Shown here piece by piece: positions 25,322 through 38,041 of a DNA stretch of 64,000 nt (position 1 is the first letter of the stretch; every line of letters begins with the position of its first letter). The notes beneath the pieces are model-generated. The model was not told the DNA's origin and did no database searches. It saw only the letters and a program-made list of their open reading frames with translations. Position numbers and translations under genes: made by a program. This DNA is from Paramecium tetraurelia (lineage: Eukaryota; Ciliophora; Oligohymenophorea; Peniculida; Parameciidae). Where the stretch lies: NCBI RefSeq assembly GCF_000165425.1, contig NW_001799510.1:529459-593458 (forward strand), read 5' to 3'.

Positions 25322-27968
25322 ATGAATATTTAATTGGCACAAAAATTTGTTAATCAATGGAAAAGGTTTGTGGAGAGACGAAAGGAAGTTAGAGGCATTC
25401 TCATTGAATAATACAAATAGAGTTACATAAGAGTTCTTAATTCGTATAAGGATTTGAAGAGGCGAAGGTTTTAGTAATACATTATTAACAATGCATCGAA
25501 TTTAATCTACAAGGCGTTGAAAATCAATTTATGGAAGGTCAAACATCTGAGGCAATTTTTGAATCAGAATCAGGTTAAGCGATTCTATATTTTGAAATCA
25601 TAAGAGCAAATATTTAAAAATGCTTTTAACTTACATGCCAAAGAAGTAAACATCAAAACCATTAGGTTGCATGCTTAAAATAATTGCCAGCATAAAAATC
25701 TTATACCGCTACTATTTCAAAGAATCAAATCTGCAGTCATATTATTCAATTTTCACTCATTGAAGAAATCCTTTGGAGAAACTAATATTAATAGGGATGT
25801 AATAAAATATGAATTTCTTTATTTTTTTATTAAATATGTCAAGGTTAAATTGTCATAAAAGTAATTTGAATTAACTGCTCAGGAACTCTTGAGACATTAG
25901 TAAATGATCAAAAGAATAGATAAATTTTAGTAGGAAGAATACAATTTAATAAAATATATTGAATTAGATAACCTTAAAGTTTTGAAGAAGATCTATCAAT
26001 ATAATTGTCAAAATAGAGATAGATAACTGCATATCTTTTTTGATTTCTAATTAAGAGAAATAGCAGCTGTCTGCAGAATATAAAAGTATTTTAGATCAAA
26101 ACAAAACATTGCTCAAAAGGGTATGAAATATGTTGCTATTATGAAATTTATAAACCAATCCAGAGCTATTTATGTCATCTAAAGATGGTTCAGAAGAATC
26201 CGATGGTATCACAGAAATAACTTCTTTAAAGAAATATCTTTTTATGTTTCACAAATTCCAACACCAAATCTATATCTTGATATGCAAACCTATTAAAAAA
26301 TAGAGGAAATTTTAGGAAATCAAAAACATTCCCTAAAATTCTTGGAATAATATCATACGGTATAATTATAATAATTTTAAGATTATGGCAGATAATGAAA
26401 TTGTCAGATTATAGTTTAAATCTTAAATATCTGATGATTCAATCTAGTCTACATATGCACAATCAGTAGCTTAATTAGATCATTTAAATATTGCTGTTAT
26501 TCCTAAATGGCTTATACAAGAAATTCAAAAGGTACACATCAATGAAGAAAAGATAATTGATTATAGGATAATTAAATAAGATTAAAACTCAACTAAGTGG
26601 AATTGCAGAAATAGAGATTACTTAGGTAAGCATAAAGAATCCTTGAAAGAACTTAAATACTATTAACAGGCTGATATTTATGGATTACTTCATTTCGGAG
26701 CATCTATCTCATTTGAATATATCAACAATAGAGATTACATCAAATTTACTTATGTTTCAACAAGCGAAGCAAAATACAGAGTCATAGCATTGGCTTTGAT
26801 TACGTACAGATTCAAACTAAATGGAACAAAGATTCTTATGTTTAGTGATCATATTTGGGAGAGTCCAATTTAATAAAAAACTATATTTTTATATAAATAC
26901 TATTAGAAAATTTAGAATGTTTATAAATTAGAAGTAACTGCTCAAGATACTTCTTAATTATGTGATAGAAAATAGAATTAAGTAATCTTATGCTTAAATA
27001 ATTCGTAAGCAGATAAATTTAAATATGATTAATAAACCATCCAACTATAATTTTTTAATGAAAATTCTCGTTTAATTGAAAATTTCATTTGGATGTGTCC
27101 TACAAAATCAAATAAATTAAAACCATCAAAAAATAAAACTTCTTTGTAAATTAATTAAAATAGTTTAAAAAATAGTTCTCGTATGTAATAGGTAAACTCC
27201 TCTTTTAGTGATATTTAACAAGAATAATCAGTTATTAAAAATAGTCACCAATAAAGATCTATTGATATATCTCCCTAATCTGGTATAATTGATGGCAGTA
27301 GTAAATCAACTTAGTTGCCTGTGAAATTTTCTATAATGTGTATAGAAAATCCAGAAATTTAATTTTAGCCACCTAAATTTAAGAAAAGAACTGAACAATC
27401 CTATTAAGAATTTGCAATGTCAAGTAGATTTAGAACTCAAAATAGTAGTTTGAAGAATTCAAAAATTAAAGAACAAATTGAGTCCTTAAATAATAGTGTA
27501 ATTCAACCAAAGAAAAAACAATTTCTATTAGAAGATATACATGAAAACATTGAATATTCTTCATTTAAATAAAAATACCTAGAGATGTCTTTAAATGAAA
27601 AAAAAGCAAAAATATAAAGAATAAAATAAAAGAATTAAGATGAAATGAGTTTCATTAGAGAATTTCATAATTTTTCTAATTTAATACAAAGATAAGAATA
27701 AAAGATAATTAATAGATAATTGAAAACTGCTCGAGCGAAAACATTAGAAAAATCTTCAAAAACCAATAGTGTAAAGTAGACAATGAAAAGCTAATCCATA
27801 ACAAAAAGGGAATAATTTTAGGATGTTTCTATTGTTTTTCCTAAAATAGAACCAAAAAGTTCTAAAAAGCAAACTTTAAACTCAAGATTATCTAATTATC
27901 ATAGATATGCTGTTTTTGCTGAAGAATTGTATGCTATTTCTAGCAACAATGAAACTTTAAAGCTTTGA
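25322..27968 (+). CDS. Large IQ-motif protein, 874 aa
   Basis: One 22-nt intron (around 26360-26381, GTATAA...TTAAG) fuses two long frames that would otherwise overlap by 14 nt. The total is then exactly 875 codons. The N-terminal half is helical and basic with an IQ-like calmodulin-binding motif (VIQRWFRRIRWYHR). A middle region has alternating strands (FTYVSTSEAKYRVIALAL). The C-terminal third is S/K/Q-rich, disordered and low-complexity. An earlier overlapping ATG (25298) shares bases with the DPH1 stop. Function unknown. Confidence 0.6.
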
Positions 27969-28218
27969 CATATTTAAATTTATAATTATTGACTTTATTT
28001 TTAGATTTATTAAATTAAATTAATCTGTCTTTATACTTTGTATCACAAAAATTTAAAACCTAAGGAATATATAAAAGGATAATTTATTAATAGATAAATT
28101 AAATATCTTTAAAACAGTAAGTCATTATTATTAATTCTATGTAAAGTTCTTTTGTTAAATTTTTAGTTTTTAATTCATTTCAGTAGCAGCAATAACTTAG
28201 TAGATATTCTTTTATTAT

Positions 28219-28532
28219 TCAATCATTTTGATTTTCAAAACTCTATCGATTTTCTAGAATAAAGAAATCAATTACATTTCGACATAGATAACATTCAGCT
28301 TTGTTTTTCCATAAATCAATTGCACAATTATAGCAGACTCCTCCATGACCACATTACATAAATAATGAATTGGGCTCATTATCAAAACATATACAGCATG
28401 CATTTATAGATGATAATGAGACTGATCCAGGTTGATTGGCCTATTAAAGTAACAATAGATAATATAAAGTACTTATTCAAATTCTTTTAAATTATTTTCT
28501 AATTCTGCATTACTCTGTTGGCCTTCACTCAT
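28219..28532 (-). CDS. Small C3HC4 RING-finger protein, 93 aa
   Basis: Intron 28441-28472 (32 nt). The C-terminal RING is CCICFDNEPNSLFMQCGHGG, then CYNCAIDLWKN and CYLCRNVI, with all eight ligand positions (the C3HC4 form of IAP/MGRN-type RINGs). Only about 25 residues precede the finger. It probably acts as an E3 ubiquitin-ligase module. It could be the last exons of a longer gene, but upstream DNA belongs to the next, divergent gene. Confidence 0.7.
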
Positions 28533-28597
28533 CCCAATGTTAATTAAAGAAGATAATTTGATATTTTCATATTCATTTTATTAAGGTCTTTATATTT

Positions 28598-28915
28598 ATG
28601 ACGATAAGGCCTTATGATGAGTTGGTTTTTTACTATGGAGTTAAACCTCTGACTTTTTATCAGCAAATAGATCATCAAATCCAAAGTAGGTTTTTGATAT
28701 TCTCTTTACGACTTTTGGAATTTAGATGGGACGCTCTATTACCTGACTATCCATTAAATCTTATTTTTTGGATTATTAAAGTTACTCTTCTCCCTATTAG
28801 GTTGGTAGAGTGTTTAATGGATTCACTGAATCACTTAAAGATAGGTAAGACTATAAACTTAAAACTATATCTGGTTTAAATCTAACTGTAAAATAAGAAA
28901 ATATAATTTAGTTGA
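28598..28915 (+). CDS. Hypothetical hydrophobic protein, 105 aa
   Basis: ATG at 28598, frame open to TGA at 28913-28915, 24 nt before the convergent gene's stop. It starts MTIRPYDELVFYYGVKPLTF. The middle (LNLIFWIIKVTLLPIRL) is a possible membrane segment. An optional 20-nt GTTACT...TTAG intron would change the C-terminus and run into the neighbour, so the unspliced form is preferred. No family recognised. Confidence 0.4.
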
Positions 28916-28938
28916 CTATTAGTATAATTCTTGCTGTG

Positions 28939-29818
28939 TCAATGACATTTTTATAATTAATTACATTATAAAAATTTAGTATTATTATTGGGATTAAAAA
29001 AAGCATGAGAGCATTTGACATCATAAAAAATAAAATCCAGAAATTAACGATAACTATTAATAAATGCAAATCTCAAACCTAAATTTTTCTGCCTACTACT
29101 TTGTTCTAAAATTATTTGTATTCCCAATCCCAAAATCACAAAAATACAATAAATCACTATTAATGCAGAAATCCCAAAAAGCATCCAAAACATCCACAAT
29201 GTGTAGAGCCATTCTGTTTGAAAGTACCCTTCAAGTTTTAAGCACAAAAATATTGATGTTATCAATAAAGTAATGTTTCTGAAAACGTGATACATATTAA
29301 TTTATGAAATTGATTCTTTAAAGTATAAATTTCCTTCATTAATTTTTAAAATCATCCAAAGGAGTATATTAACTAAAGGAAGGATGTTTGAATATAATAA
29401 CAAATCTCTTCTCCTTGATATCTAGTAAAAGTTAAGAATAAGTAAATAAGAACCTTCTACTAAAGTCGATAACAGACTAATTAAAATGTGTTTATCTATT
29501 CTAAATAACTTATAAAAAGTGTTATACATGCTGAATTGTAGAAATATTCGATAAAAATATAACTAATGGATCAATTGCAACAGCAATTTTGATTCGATAC
29601 AATAAATAACAGATAGCAGATTGCCATCAAAATTCAACTCAAAGCTAAATAATAAGACTGCAATGACATAAAAAGAATTGGACAGCAATATTGAGCTCAA
29701 TACTTAAATAGCTTATTCAAATCGAAACCTAAATATAAATATGACATTACGTAGGCTGCAACTATGAGATGCTTTCGACAGTTTACGAACTTTATTAAGT
29801 ACTTAAATCTCTTCTCAT
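28939..29818 (-). CDS. Multipass membrane protein, 285 aa
   Basis: Intron 29729-29750 (22 nt) links a short cytosolic N-terminus (MRRDLSTQQSSQTVES) to a mostly hydrophobic protein with about six membrane segments, for example SNSFYVIAVLLFSFEL, ILPLVNILLWMI, VFRNITLLITSIFLCL and LIVIYCIFVILGLGIQ. It ends in a polar tail. No pore or transporter signature recognised; a TMEM185-type layout is possible. An antisense frame overlaps its 3' part but is shorter and less consistent. Confidence 0.6.
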
Positions 29819-29887
29819 TAGAATAGAAAGGTAAGAAAGAGTATTATGATAAATAATTTAATGAAAAATATAGATGTCTATAAAGAA

Positions 29888-31085
29888 TCACAAGTTTTAA
29901 TTAAACTTCCCTATAAGAGAACCAACTACAGTTTTGTTATTATTAGGAGTATGGCTATTCGATTGATTTTTTTTAGGAGTATTTGATAAAACCTTTTTAG
30001 GGGTAGTAACTCTGGGAGGCTAAAATAAATTTATATTTTACAATTATTGTATATGTTTTTCTTAACTTCGGAGTAATAACAGAGACTTAATTTTAATTTT
30101 ATTCTTTAATTTTCTATTCAGTTTATTGTTTTCTATCGTTTAATTATTGCTAAATCAGCATATCGATGCATTTGCCAACATATTAATTATAAGAATTAAA
30201 ACTATCTGGTTTATTCACATTTTAAATTTAAGGAGTAGGTATTATTGCAATATTCTCCTTAATTTATTGAGTTTAATTTTTCATTTCACGTTATTTTAAA
30301 TTTTAATAAAATAATTTTAACCCTTCTTTACCAACCCATTAAAATGCAGGTTTCTTAGATGATGTCAAATGAGTTTTCTTAATTAATCCAATTGATTTTA
30401 AAACATTTGCAATATCATACAATCTTCTTACTTTTGTTTTTAATTTATTTTGATCAACTTCATTTCCTAAATATTTAGCAGCTTCTTCCAATGTCCAAAT
30501 TGATTTTTATTACATAAATAACTTAATAAACCCAGCTGATAGCACTTCCAAAGATTTCTCTCTTTTATGTGTAGTTAAGTCTAAGTCAGATTATTTGTTT
30601 GCATACTAATAAATATATTTTATAATAATACTTATTCAATTGTTTAATAAATAGTTTTGAATCCACTCCAACAATATTTATTTTTACATTTTCTTTTAAC
30701 TACTTGCAAGCTTTCAAGTATATTGATTATATCGTATATTCTTCTTCTTTCAACCCCTAAGATTAAATAATACAATACCCAATTCTTCAGTGATCTAATC
30801 CAAACATATAATTTTCTCATCATAATCAATTAGGCAACTAACAAACTTCTTACTCAATTCCTCCAAACTTTTTTCCTTTCGATTATAAATTTTGTATTTA
30901 ATTAATTATTTACTAAAAGCATACTAAGAATAATCAATACTTGTTTGGATAGATAATTTTGAAAATTTTTTTACTCTTGCTTGAAATTCTTTCTAACAAT
31001 TTCTAATCTTGTTCATCATTGAGTAATGATAATGAGACTAAGTCTAATAAACATTATATATGTATATACTTTGATCTTCTTCCAT
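29888..31085 (-). CDS. Atypical E2F transcription factor with two DNA-binding domains (E2F7/8 type)
   Basis: 375 aa, introns 30757-30778, 30606-30631 and 30020-30041. There are two winged-helix domains. The first is [16 protein letters not shown] followed by [18 protein letters not shown]. The second is [18 protein letters not shown] followed by [17 protein letters not shown]. Both keep the RRxYDIxNVL recognition helix. No dimerisation or transactivation region is evident, which fits E2F7/8/DEL repressors that bind DNA without DP. The C-terminus carries TTPKK, NTPKK and SHTPN sites typical of CDK substrates. Role: control of cell-cycle genes. Confidence 0.88.
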
Positions 31086-31224
31086 CTTTAGATAAAAATT
31101 TTTCCGCTAATTATTATATTCAAATTCAAATTCCAAAAAATTAGGAAATATATAAATAAAATATCTCAAATTTATATTTTACTAAATTACCTACTTTATT
31201 ATTATCTATGCAGCATTAGATATA

Positions 31225-32343
31225 TATTGTCTGGTTATAATGTTCATCCACAAATTAACTAGATATGTTATTCTTTTACTCAGATATCATATGTTTTTAT
31301 AAATTTAGTTATGTTCTTGTTAGCCTTTTTCTTAGTTAAGTTTTTGGTCTATGCCTTATGTAATTCATCTATTAATGACTAATCTTTGGATTTTTTGTCT
31401 CTTTTCTAATCTTTGATATTAATTTCCTGATAGGGAAGGTGTTATTGGATATTTGAGTTCATTATAAATTATTGTAACATTTTTTGATGATTTAAGATTG
31501 TTCCTCAATAAGGAAACGCCATGTGATGTCAAAAATGGCATTTTGACTTTTAATTAAATTTATGAAAATCATTTTTTCAAATTTAAGATCATTAGCAAGA
31601 TCATTAATAATTCTATAGCTGAATTGAATATAATAAATCCTTTGTGTTACGAATAAGTTAATTTAGATGCGTTTTTTAATATACTTGATAAATTCTGTAT
31701 AAATAGTCATGATGAAATTTTTTCAAATTTACTAATTGATTAATTATAATAATAAATGATTCCATCCAAACCCTTATTTAAGTTTAATAGTCTGATATAT
31801 TTTGATTTAATTTCAGTTTTATTGACACAAATTTAATAACCCTTCTATCTTTTCATTAATTAAAACTTTACTTACTTAAAAGGACAATTCAGCATATTTA
31901 GCTTTTCTGAGGGTACACTATCCTAATAATTTAATAGTATAATCAAGTTAATATTTCTAGAAAACTATCATATTCTTATTCTAAACAAAAATATCCCAAT
32001 TTAAGGAATGCATTATTGGAGATATAAATTTACTTACAATAATTTATGTAATAGTTTTAACTCTTTTATTACATGTTTATAATTAATTTAGATCATATCA
32101 AATTTAAATTTTAATTAAAATAAGAATGAGATATGTATTTACATAATTAATTATTTCTCTTTGATACTTTTGGAAAGAACTAAAAGCGAGTTCTTCCTTT
32201 ATAAATTAGAATTAGGAATGAATTTAAGATTAAAACTTATTCCTAATTACATATATAATTAATATAATATAAAAGATATGAATATAACAAACCGCTTATT
32301 GTTGTAAGTATTTCCCTTACGTCAAAATGAGAAGACCTATTGA
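31225..32343 (+). CDS. Hypothetical open frame with unresolved 5' structure
   Basis: One forward frame is open from about 31410 to TGA at 32341-32343 (about 310 codons) and continues upstream to an ATG near 31239 past a single in-frame TGA. The long part has protein-like stretches (FFDDLRLFLNKETPCDVKNG, LDAFFNILDKFCINSHDEIF) but also A+T-driven composition. No domain recognised. A missed intron spanning the TGA would make one gene. Alternatively this is partly intergenic. Confidence 0.35.
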
Positions 32344-32541
32344 AAATTAATAAGTTTTAAAGAAATAATATCAGATTTAAACATCATTTCATCAATATTA
32401 ACAAGTATCTTTCCTTCTATTATGATGAATTGCCATTCTTTTTGTGATGGTCATATGCAGAATTATTTTTATTAGTATTAATAAAATTTATTCTTTTCCA
32501 ACCCGTTAGTATTTCAGCATACATTATTTAAATTAAATAAT

Positions 32542-34459
32542 ATGAAGAGTACTTAAAAAGAAAAGCCCATTCAGGTGGTGAAGTACACTAAAGAAACATA
32601 AAAATTTGAAATAACACAGGAGGCTAGAGAATTTTTTCAATAATTGGATGGAGACATAGGTTTTGTTGTAGTTTGTGGGAAGTACAGAACAGGCAAAAGC
32701 TTCTTGTTAAATAAGTTATTGGATGCAGGAGGAGAAGGAGTAAGTTTATGATTAAAGTTTAAAGTTTAAAGTTGATGCTGCAACTGACTCTTGCACCTAA
32801 GGTATTTGGATGTATACGAAACCGATCATCAATCCAAAGACTAATCTATAGATCTATTTCTTAGATACCGAAGGAAGTGAGTCAATTGAGAGAACCACAA
32901 ACCATGATGCAAAAATATTTGCTTTAGCTATTTTAATGAGTTCTATTTTTGTTTTCAATTCAAGAGGCTGCATAGATGAAACATCCATTTCTCAATTACA
33001 ATTAACAACGACATTAGCAAAGAATATATAGGTTTAGGATTAGAATAAGGAATCTGTTAATGAGTCATAAATCAAATATTTTACGCCTAAATTTGTTTGG
33101 ATTTTAAGAGACTATGTACTTGAAATGAGAGATTAGCAGCAAAGAGAATTGACACCAAAAGAATACATGGAAAATTGTCTAACAGATGAGAGTTAATATA
33201 TTAAATAGAATGAATAGAGCAAAAAAATTAGAAAATCATTACTTAACTTTTTTAAGGAGAGACACTGCTTCCCATTAATCACTCCTGTCGATGATACTCA
33301 ACTCAAAAATGTTGATTAATTAGCTTTGAATCAATTAAGACCTGAATTTTAAAAGACTGTAAATTATATATAATAATCTCAAGTTGATGAAATTGAAGGA
33401 ATACCTTATTAACAACTGTTCTCCAAAATAAATACATTCTGAAAATGTGAACGGGAGAATGTTCTGTGCAATGTTGGATAATTACATAAGTGTAATCAAT
33501 AGGGGAGGTGTTCCTAACATTGATACTGCATGGGATAGTATTCTGAAGAATGAATGTGCTTAAGGATATGAATAAGCAAAAAAAAACTATTCCAATAATT
33601 ACACTAATTTCTTCATTCAAAACAAAAATACAAGAAAATTAGAGGAGACTTTTTAAGTTTTATCATAAATTCGAAGTGAATGCTTTGATACATTTCATCT
33701 TATTGCAGGAGTAAGGGAAATGAACAAGCATTATGAAGATTACAAATAAAAACTCATAGATTTAATGAATAAAACTGAAAGTGAGATTTTAAATTAAAAT
33801 GACGAAATTCATCAATCGTAAATCTTGAATTTTATTTAGAAAAAACCAAGAGATCATAGCGTAAGAAACCAAGAAGGTTTAGGATGATGTGGAAAAGGAG
33901 AATTACACTTATGATGATTTACATTTTTTTTCATCTGATTTCGTAGGGTAATGGCTTAATTAATTTTAGGTTTATATTGAATTATGATAAATAAGCATCT
34001 GGTGTTAGGAAGGCAAGTACACTTTACGATTATTTAAAATTAACTCATTCAAATCTATTAAAAAAATTAGAGAAATCAATAAGGCAAAAATAGAATAAGA
34101 AGGGAGGAACTCAGACTAACATTAATTAAGAATTAGCATAGGAGATTCGAGACTACGATTCTTAATATAAATTATTAGAATAGAATATTACCTAATAAGA
34201 TACCTAATTGAAGAAGTTGGAAGTTGAGAAACAAAAATTGGATGAAGAAAAAAAGAAATTAAAAGATGAATTAGAGAAGCTTCAAATTAGCAACAAGTAA
34301 CAAGGACCTAGCCAAATTAACAATGCTGAAAAATAAAAATTGGATGATGATATAAAGAAGTAGGAAAAGGATAAGCAGGAACTAAGTTTAAGACTAAAAG
34401 TATTTAATTACATTTAAATTTAGAATCTTACAAAAAAAAAGAAGGGCTGTTGTGGATGA
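32542..34459 (+). CDS. Guanylate-binding-protein (GBP/atlastin-like) large GTPase
   Basis: 607 aa; introns 32740-32764, 33359-33383, 33861-33882 and 33948-33969. GB1/RHD3 GTPase domain: P-loop GKYRTGKSFLLNKLL, switch region TQGIWMYTKP, and DTEGSES. The RD-type guanine motif is in VWILRDYVLEMRD. The family linker LKEYLINNCSPKQIHSENVN is followed by NGRMFCAMLDNYISVINRGG. The long C-terminal helical domain ends in a coiled coil and KKKGCCG, a cysteine pair suited to lipid attachment. The family remodels membranes. No transmembrane hairpin is present, so it is closer to GBP than atlastin. Confidence 0.88.
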
Positions 34460-34496
34460 TATTGAATATAATATAATTTATATCTATAAAAATAAA

Positions 34497-35282
34497 ATGG
34501 AATTTGAAGTTTAAGAAAATTAAGCTAATAACTCCATATAAGGAGTTATAAATCTTTAGCCCTAAGTGAATCCAGTCCAAGCTTAGCATTAGGAAATCCC
34601 AATTAAGTAAACTGACCTTCAGGTGTCAAGCACACTTGAAGAAAGTGTAGCAGTCACATTGGTACAAATCAATTTAAAAACTAGCTTCGAGATTTGAGGT
34701 AGATAGGAGTAAAACTGAGATGCGTTTTGGTACCGACAATGTCAACTAACAATGCCAGAGAACTCAGAAATTGTATTTGAATTATTTTTACAATTTTTAG
34801 GGGATTTGTGGGGACCATTGGTATTTTGTTTGATGTTAGCATTGTATATTTTAGTTTGTAGCTTAGAACTTTGAGTATGAGTGGTAATAATGATGATGGT
34901 CCAGGGATATTTGCCACAATATTTGTACTTATTTGGGTTGGCTCCTTTGTAGTTACTCTAAATGCTTAATTATTGGGTGGGAAAGTGTAAATATAGAAAT
35001 AAAATTAAGATCATTTTTCCAATCGGTTTGTGTGTTGGGATACTGTGTATTTCCAATAAATTTGGGAGCCTTGTTTACTTTATTCTTCTCCTTCTTTTAT
35101 TTGAAGATGTTTTTGGTGATTGGGTGTTTCCTATGGTCAACCTACTGTATATTTATATATTGGATTTTATAGCTGCGGTTGGATTTATGAAATTATTGAT
35201 CCCAGAATAGAAAAGAATATTAGCACTTTACCCAGTGATTCTATTCTATTTGTTCTTAAGTTGGTTTGCACTGATAGTTTGA
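34497..35282 (+). CDS. YIPF6: YIPF6-type Yip1-domain Golgi/ER membrane protein
   Basis: 221 aa over six exons; introns 34662-34684, 34773-34800, 34835-34854, 34987-35009 and 35147-35172. Matches to YIPF6 are NWDLWGPLVFCL, the acidic loop GNNDDGPGIFATIF, WVGSFVVTLNAQLLGGK, FFQSVCVLGYCVFP, and ILALYPVILFYLFLSWFAL. It has about five membrane helices and a polar, glutamine-rich cytosolic N-terminus, as in the family. Yip1 proteins bind Rab GTPases and act in ER-Golgi traffic. This is one of the most intron-dense genes here. Confidence 0.88.
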
Positions 35283-35319
35283 ATAACATATTTTATATTA
35301 ATTTATATATTATTTTATA

Positions 35320-36922
35320 ATGGGGAGTTGTCAGTGTCGTAAATTCTGTGAATCTGAGCAAGTTAATTCCAATACACACCTACAAGAAATAGCAACCAAT
35401 GATGATTATAGGGTTAATAATTAGGAAGGAACCGTTAAAGATTTGTTTATCAAGATAAAGACTTGGCAAAAGGAATCATTTTCACTTTTTGATTATGAAA
35501 ACCAAAGTCATTTGAAAGAGTAGAACTTTTAAGTAAATGGATTAATTATAAAAGATAAGCAAGGGAGGATACTTAATTAAAAACAATAACGAATTATAAT
35601 GGATTGATGATGATGTAGATTGGAATAAGAGTGTAATTAAATAGGAACAGATTCTATTCAGAATTGACAAAAATGAAGGAATTTTCAGTATAATAAATAA
35701 AAGAGGAGAATGCAAATAAAATTATGAAGAGGACAAGTAAGAATAAACAACAAAATATCATGGTGATAATAAAGATTTTTAATAATCAGAAAATCTAGAT
35801 TAATTAGAAGGAGATGAATTTCATTAGCCCAATGATTTAATTAAGAAATACAGTCATCATTAAAAAATCAGTATGAGTTAAAGAACTAATACTAAATTAA
35901 TGGAGAAAGGAAGTAAATTATGGTTGGTGGTAAGATCCATGCAATCAATGATGAGCAACAATGGAATCAAATTAAAAGAAGGGGATGTCATCAAAATGGG
36001 CAGAGTAAAATTCAAGATCCGAGAAATTCAGTTAAATTAAAGATAATTGATGTAATCTTCTCTTTTTATTGAAAGATAAGATTCAGATTCTGCAAAATCT
36101 AGTTAATCAGATGCCATTACATGCAGAGTCTGTTGCAGCAGTGCATATAGCAGATCGAATCCACTTGTAAATCCATGCAAATGTACTGGCTCTATTAAAT
36201 ATATACATCTTAACTGTTTAAAAAAATGGTTAAAGTCCAAATTCCAAACAAAATAAAGCGATCATTGTATCATTTATATGTGGAAGAATTTGGAATGTGA
36301 ATTATGTAAATTTAATTATCCACCCATTTTCAAAAGCGATGAAGGAATATTTGATTTAATAGAATTGAGTAAGCCAACAGAATATCCATATATTTTGATG
36401 GAAATCACCCAGAAAAGATATGAAGTATTTATATTTCATAATCATATAGGAAATGTAAGAAAATAATATGAGTGAAGATACTTAATGGAATCAATGCAAT
36501 GGGGTCTATATCATATCTTTTGATAATAATAGTAGTGAGGCAGAAAATATCAGAATCAATGAACTGAAAATTGGAAGAGCTAATGAAACTGAAATTCGAG
36601 TAAATGACATCTCAGTAAGTAGAAATCATGGAACACTTAAATTGATAGAAGGATAAATTTATTTGACTGATAATAAATCGAAATTTGGAACATTAATTCT
36701 CATCCAATAAACTGTAATTCCCTTGATTTCAGAGTTAAATGGCATAGAAATGCAAGTGGGTCGAAGTGTTTTATAATTTACTCTTGGTAATAACAATGCC
36801 AATTAGTAATCATAATAATAATAATACTTAGAATCTGAGATATTCGAGTAATTTAATTGTAATATTATAGTAAAATAATCGGTAGAAATTTTGAGGATGA
36901 CGAATTGGACTATCTTCAATGA
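35320..36922 (+). CDS. RING-CH (MARCH-type) and FHA domain protein, copy 2
   Basis: Paralogue of the gene at 8011-9447 with the same order: [14 protein letters not shown] (acylation context), an FHA-like strand region ([18 protein letters not shown]), [25 protein letters not shown] then [23 protein letters not shown], and [16 protein letters not shown]...DNKSKFGT. Introns include 22 nt near 35533 and 25 nt near 36426. The 3' end is uncertain. TGA at 36920-36922 requires a 26-nt intron ending GAG and gives DDELDYLQ. Reading straight on would stop at 37040 with an implausible tail. Confidence 0.78.
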
Positions 36923-37098
36923 ACTATTAATAATTTATGTTTAACTTTATATCTAATTAATTCATTTAAGATTAATCTAATCCATTGTTGAAAGAATTAA
37001 AACAACAATTTTGTAGACAACAATTACAATTCTAATTTGATTGAATTAAATCAATTAATCTATAAACTAGTAATTAAAGGATATTTATTTATAAATAA

Positions 37099-37978
37099 AT
37101 GTCTGAAACTTATCTTTCTTTAAATGACTTTTATGAGTTTAAACATGTTAGAACATTAAAAAACAGGCTATCAAATTTATCTTAAAAAAAGAAGCTAACC
37201 TTATTTTATTTAAATAAAGCAATGTTAGCAAAGGAGTATGTGAAAACTAATTTGAGTTGCGATTGTACAGAATTTGGAATATGCAATTAATTTATTAGGA
37301 GAATAAAAAAACAATATCCATTCAACGGGACAAGGTACTTAATTAATAAAATATAAAGATGGTAGAGAAGGAAGAAGGTTTTAAAAAGATTTAAAGCAGC
37401 AATTAATGCTATTCTTTTTATTTTATCATATAAAGTGGAGACTATAAAGAAATTCAGAAAAAGGATGCATATTCTTAAAGCTATGCGAAATTTAACAACA
37501 ATTAAAAAATCTTAGATAACTGTGTTTAATCATTAATAGCATAAACCTATAATTAGTATTCCTCAATCTAGATAATCATTGAGGTAATAATTGAAATAAA
37601 AAAATAAGGATAAAAACCACTCCTGATGATGAGACTTTTTTTCATCATACAGCAAATAGTGCTAGAGAACCTAGAAAAAGCCAGGTTTCCTTGTATATGG
37701 ATAAAATGCTAAAAGACGTTATTCCAAAGTTTGTAGCTCATTTGAAACCTTTGAGTTATTTAAATTAGAAGTTGATAAAATAAAATAGTGCAAAATCAAT
37801 AACGCAAGCATCTTTTTCTCAATTCAACAATTTACAAGTTTAATCGAATCTACAGAGGTTCCCAACTGTACATGTTGAGTCAATTGCGAATAATCAATAC
37901 AAAATGAATAACAAGGACCTTTTAAAATTGATAGATTCTCTTAAGGTTAGACATAGAATTATTAGATGTAAGAAATGA
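37099..37978 (+). CDS. IQ-motif protein, 284 aa
   Basis: One 25-nt intron (GTAATAATTG...ATAAG, about 37585-37609) restores the frame, giving 285 codons. It starts MSETYLSLNDFYEFKHVRTL. A basic helix INKIQRWQRRKKVLKRFKAA resembles an IQ calmodulin-binding motif. The rest is K/S/Q-rich with no domain. It lies 63 nt upstream of calcineurin A on the same strand, but no functional link is evident. Confidence 0.55.
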
Positions 37979-38041
37979 TTATATAATTTATAATTTATTG
38001 ATTTTATATACATTCTTCTTTGTTTATAAATTAATTAATAT

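Noticed and set aside
33303-33620. Reverse frame with a possible signal peptide
   Set aside because: It is antisense to the GBP-like GTPase coding exons.
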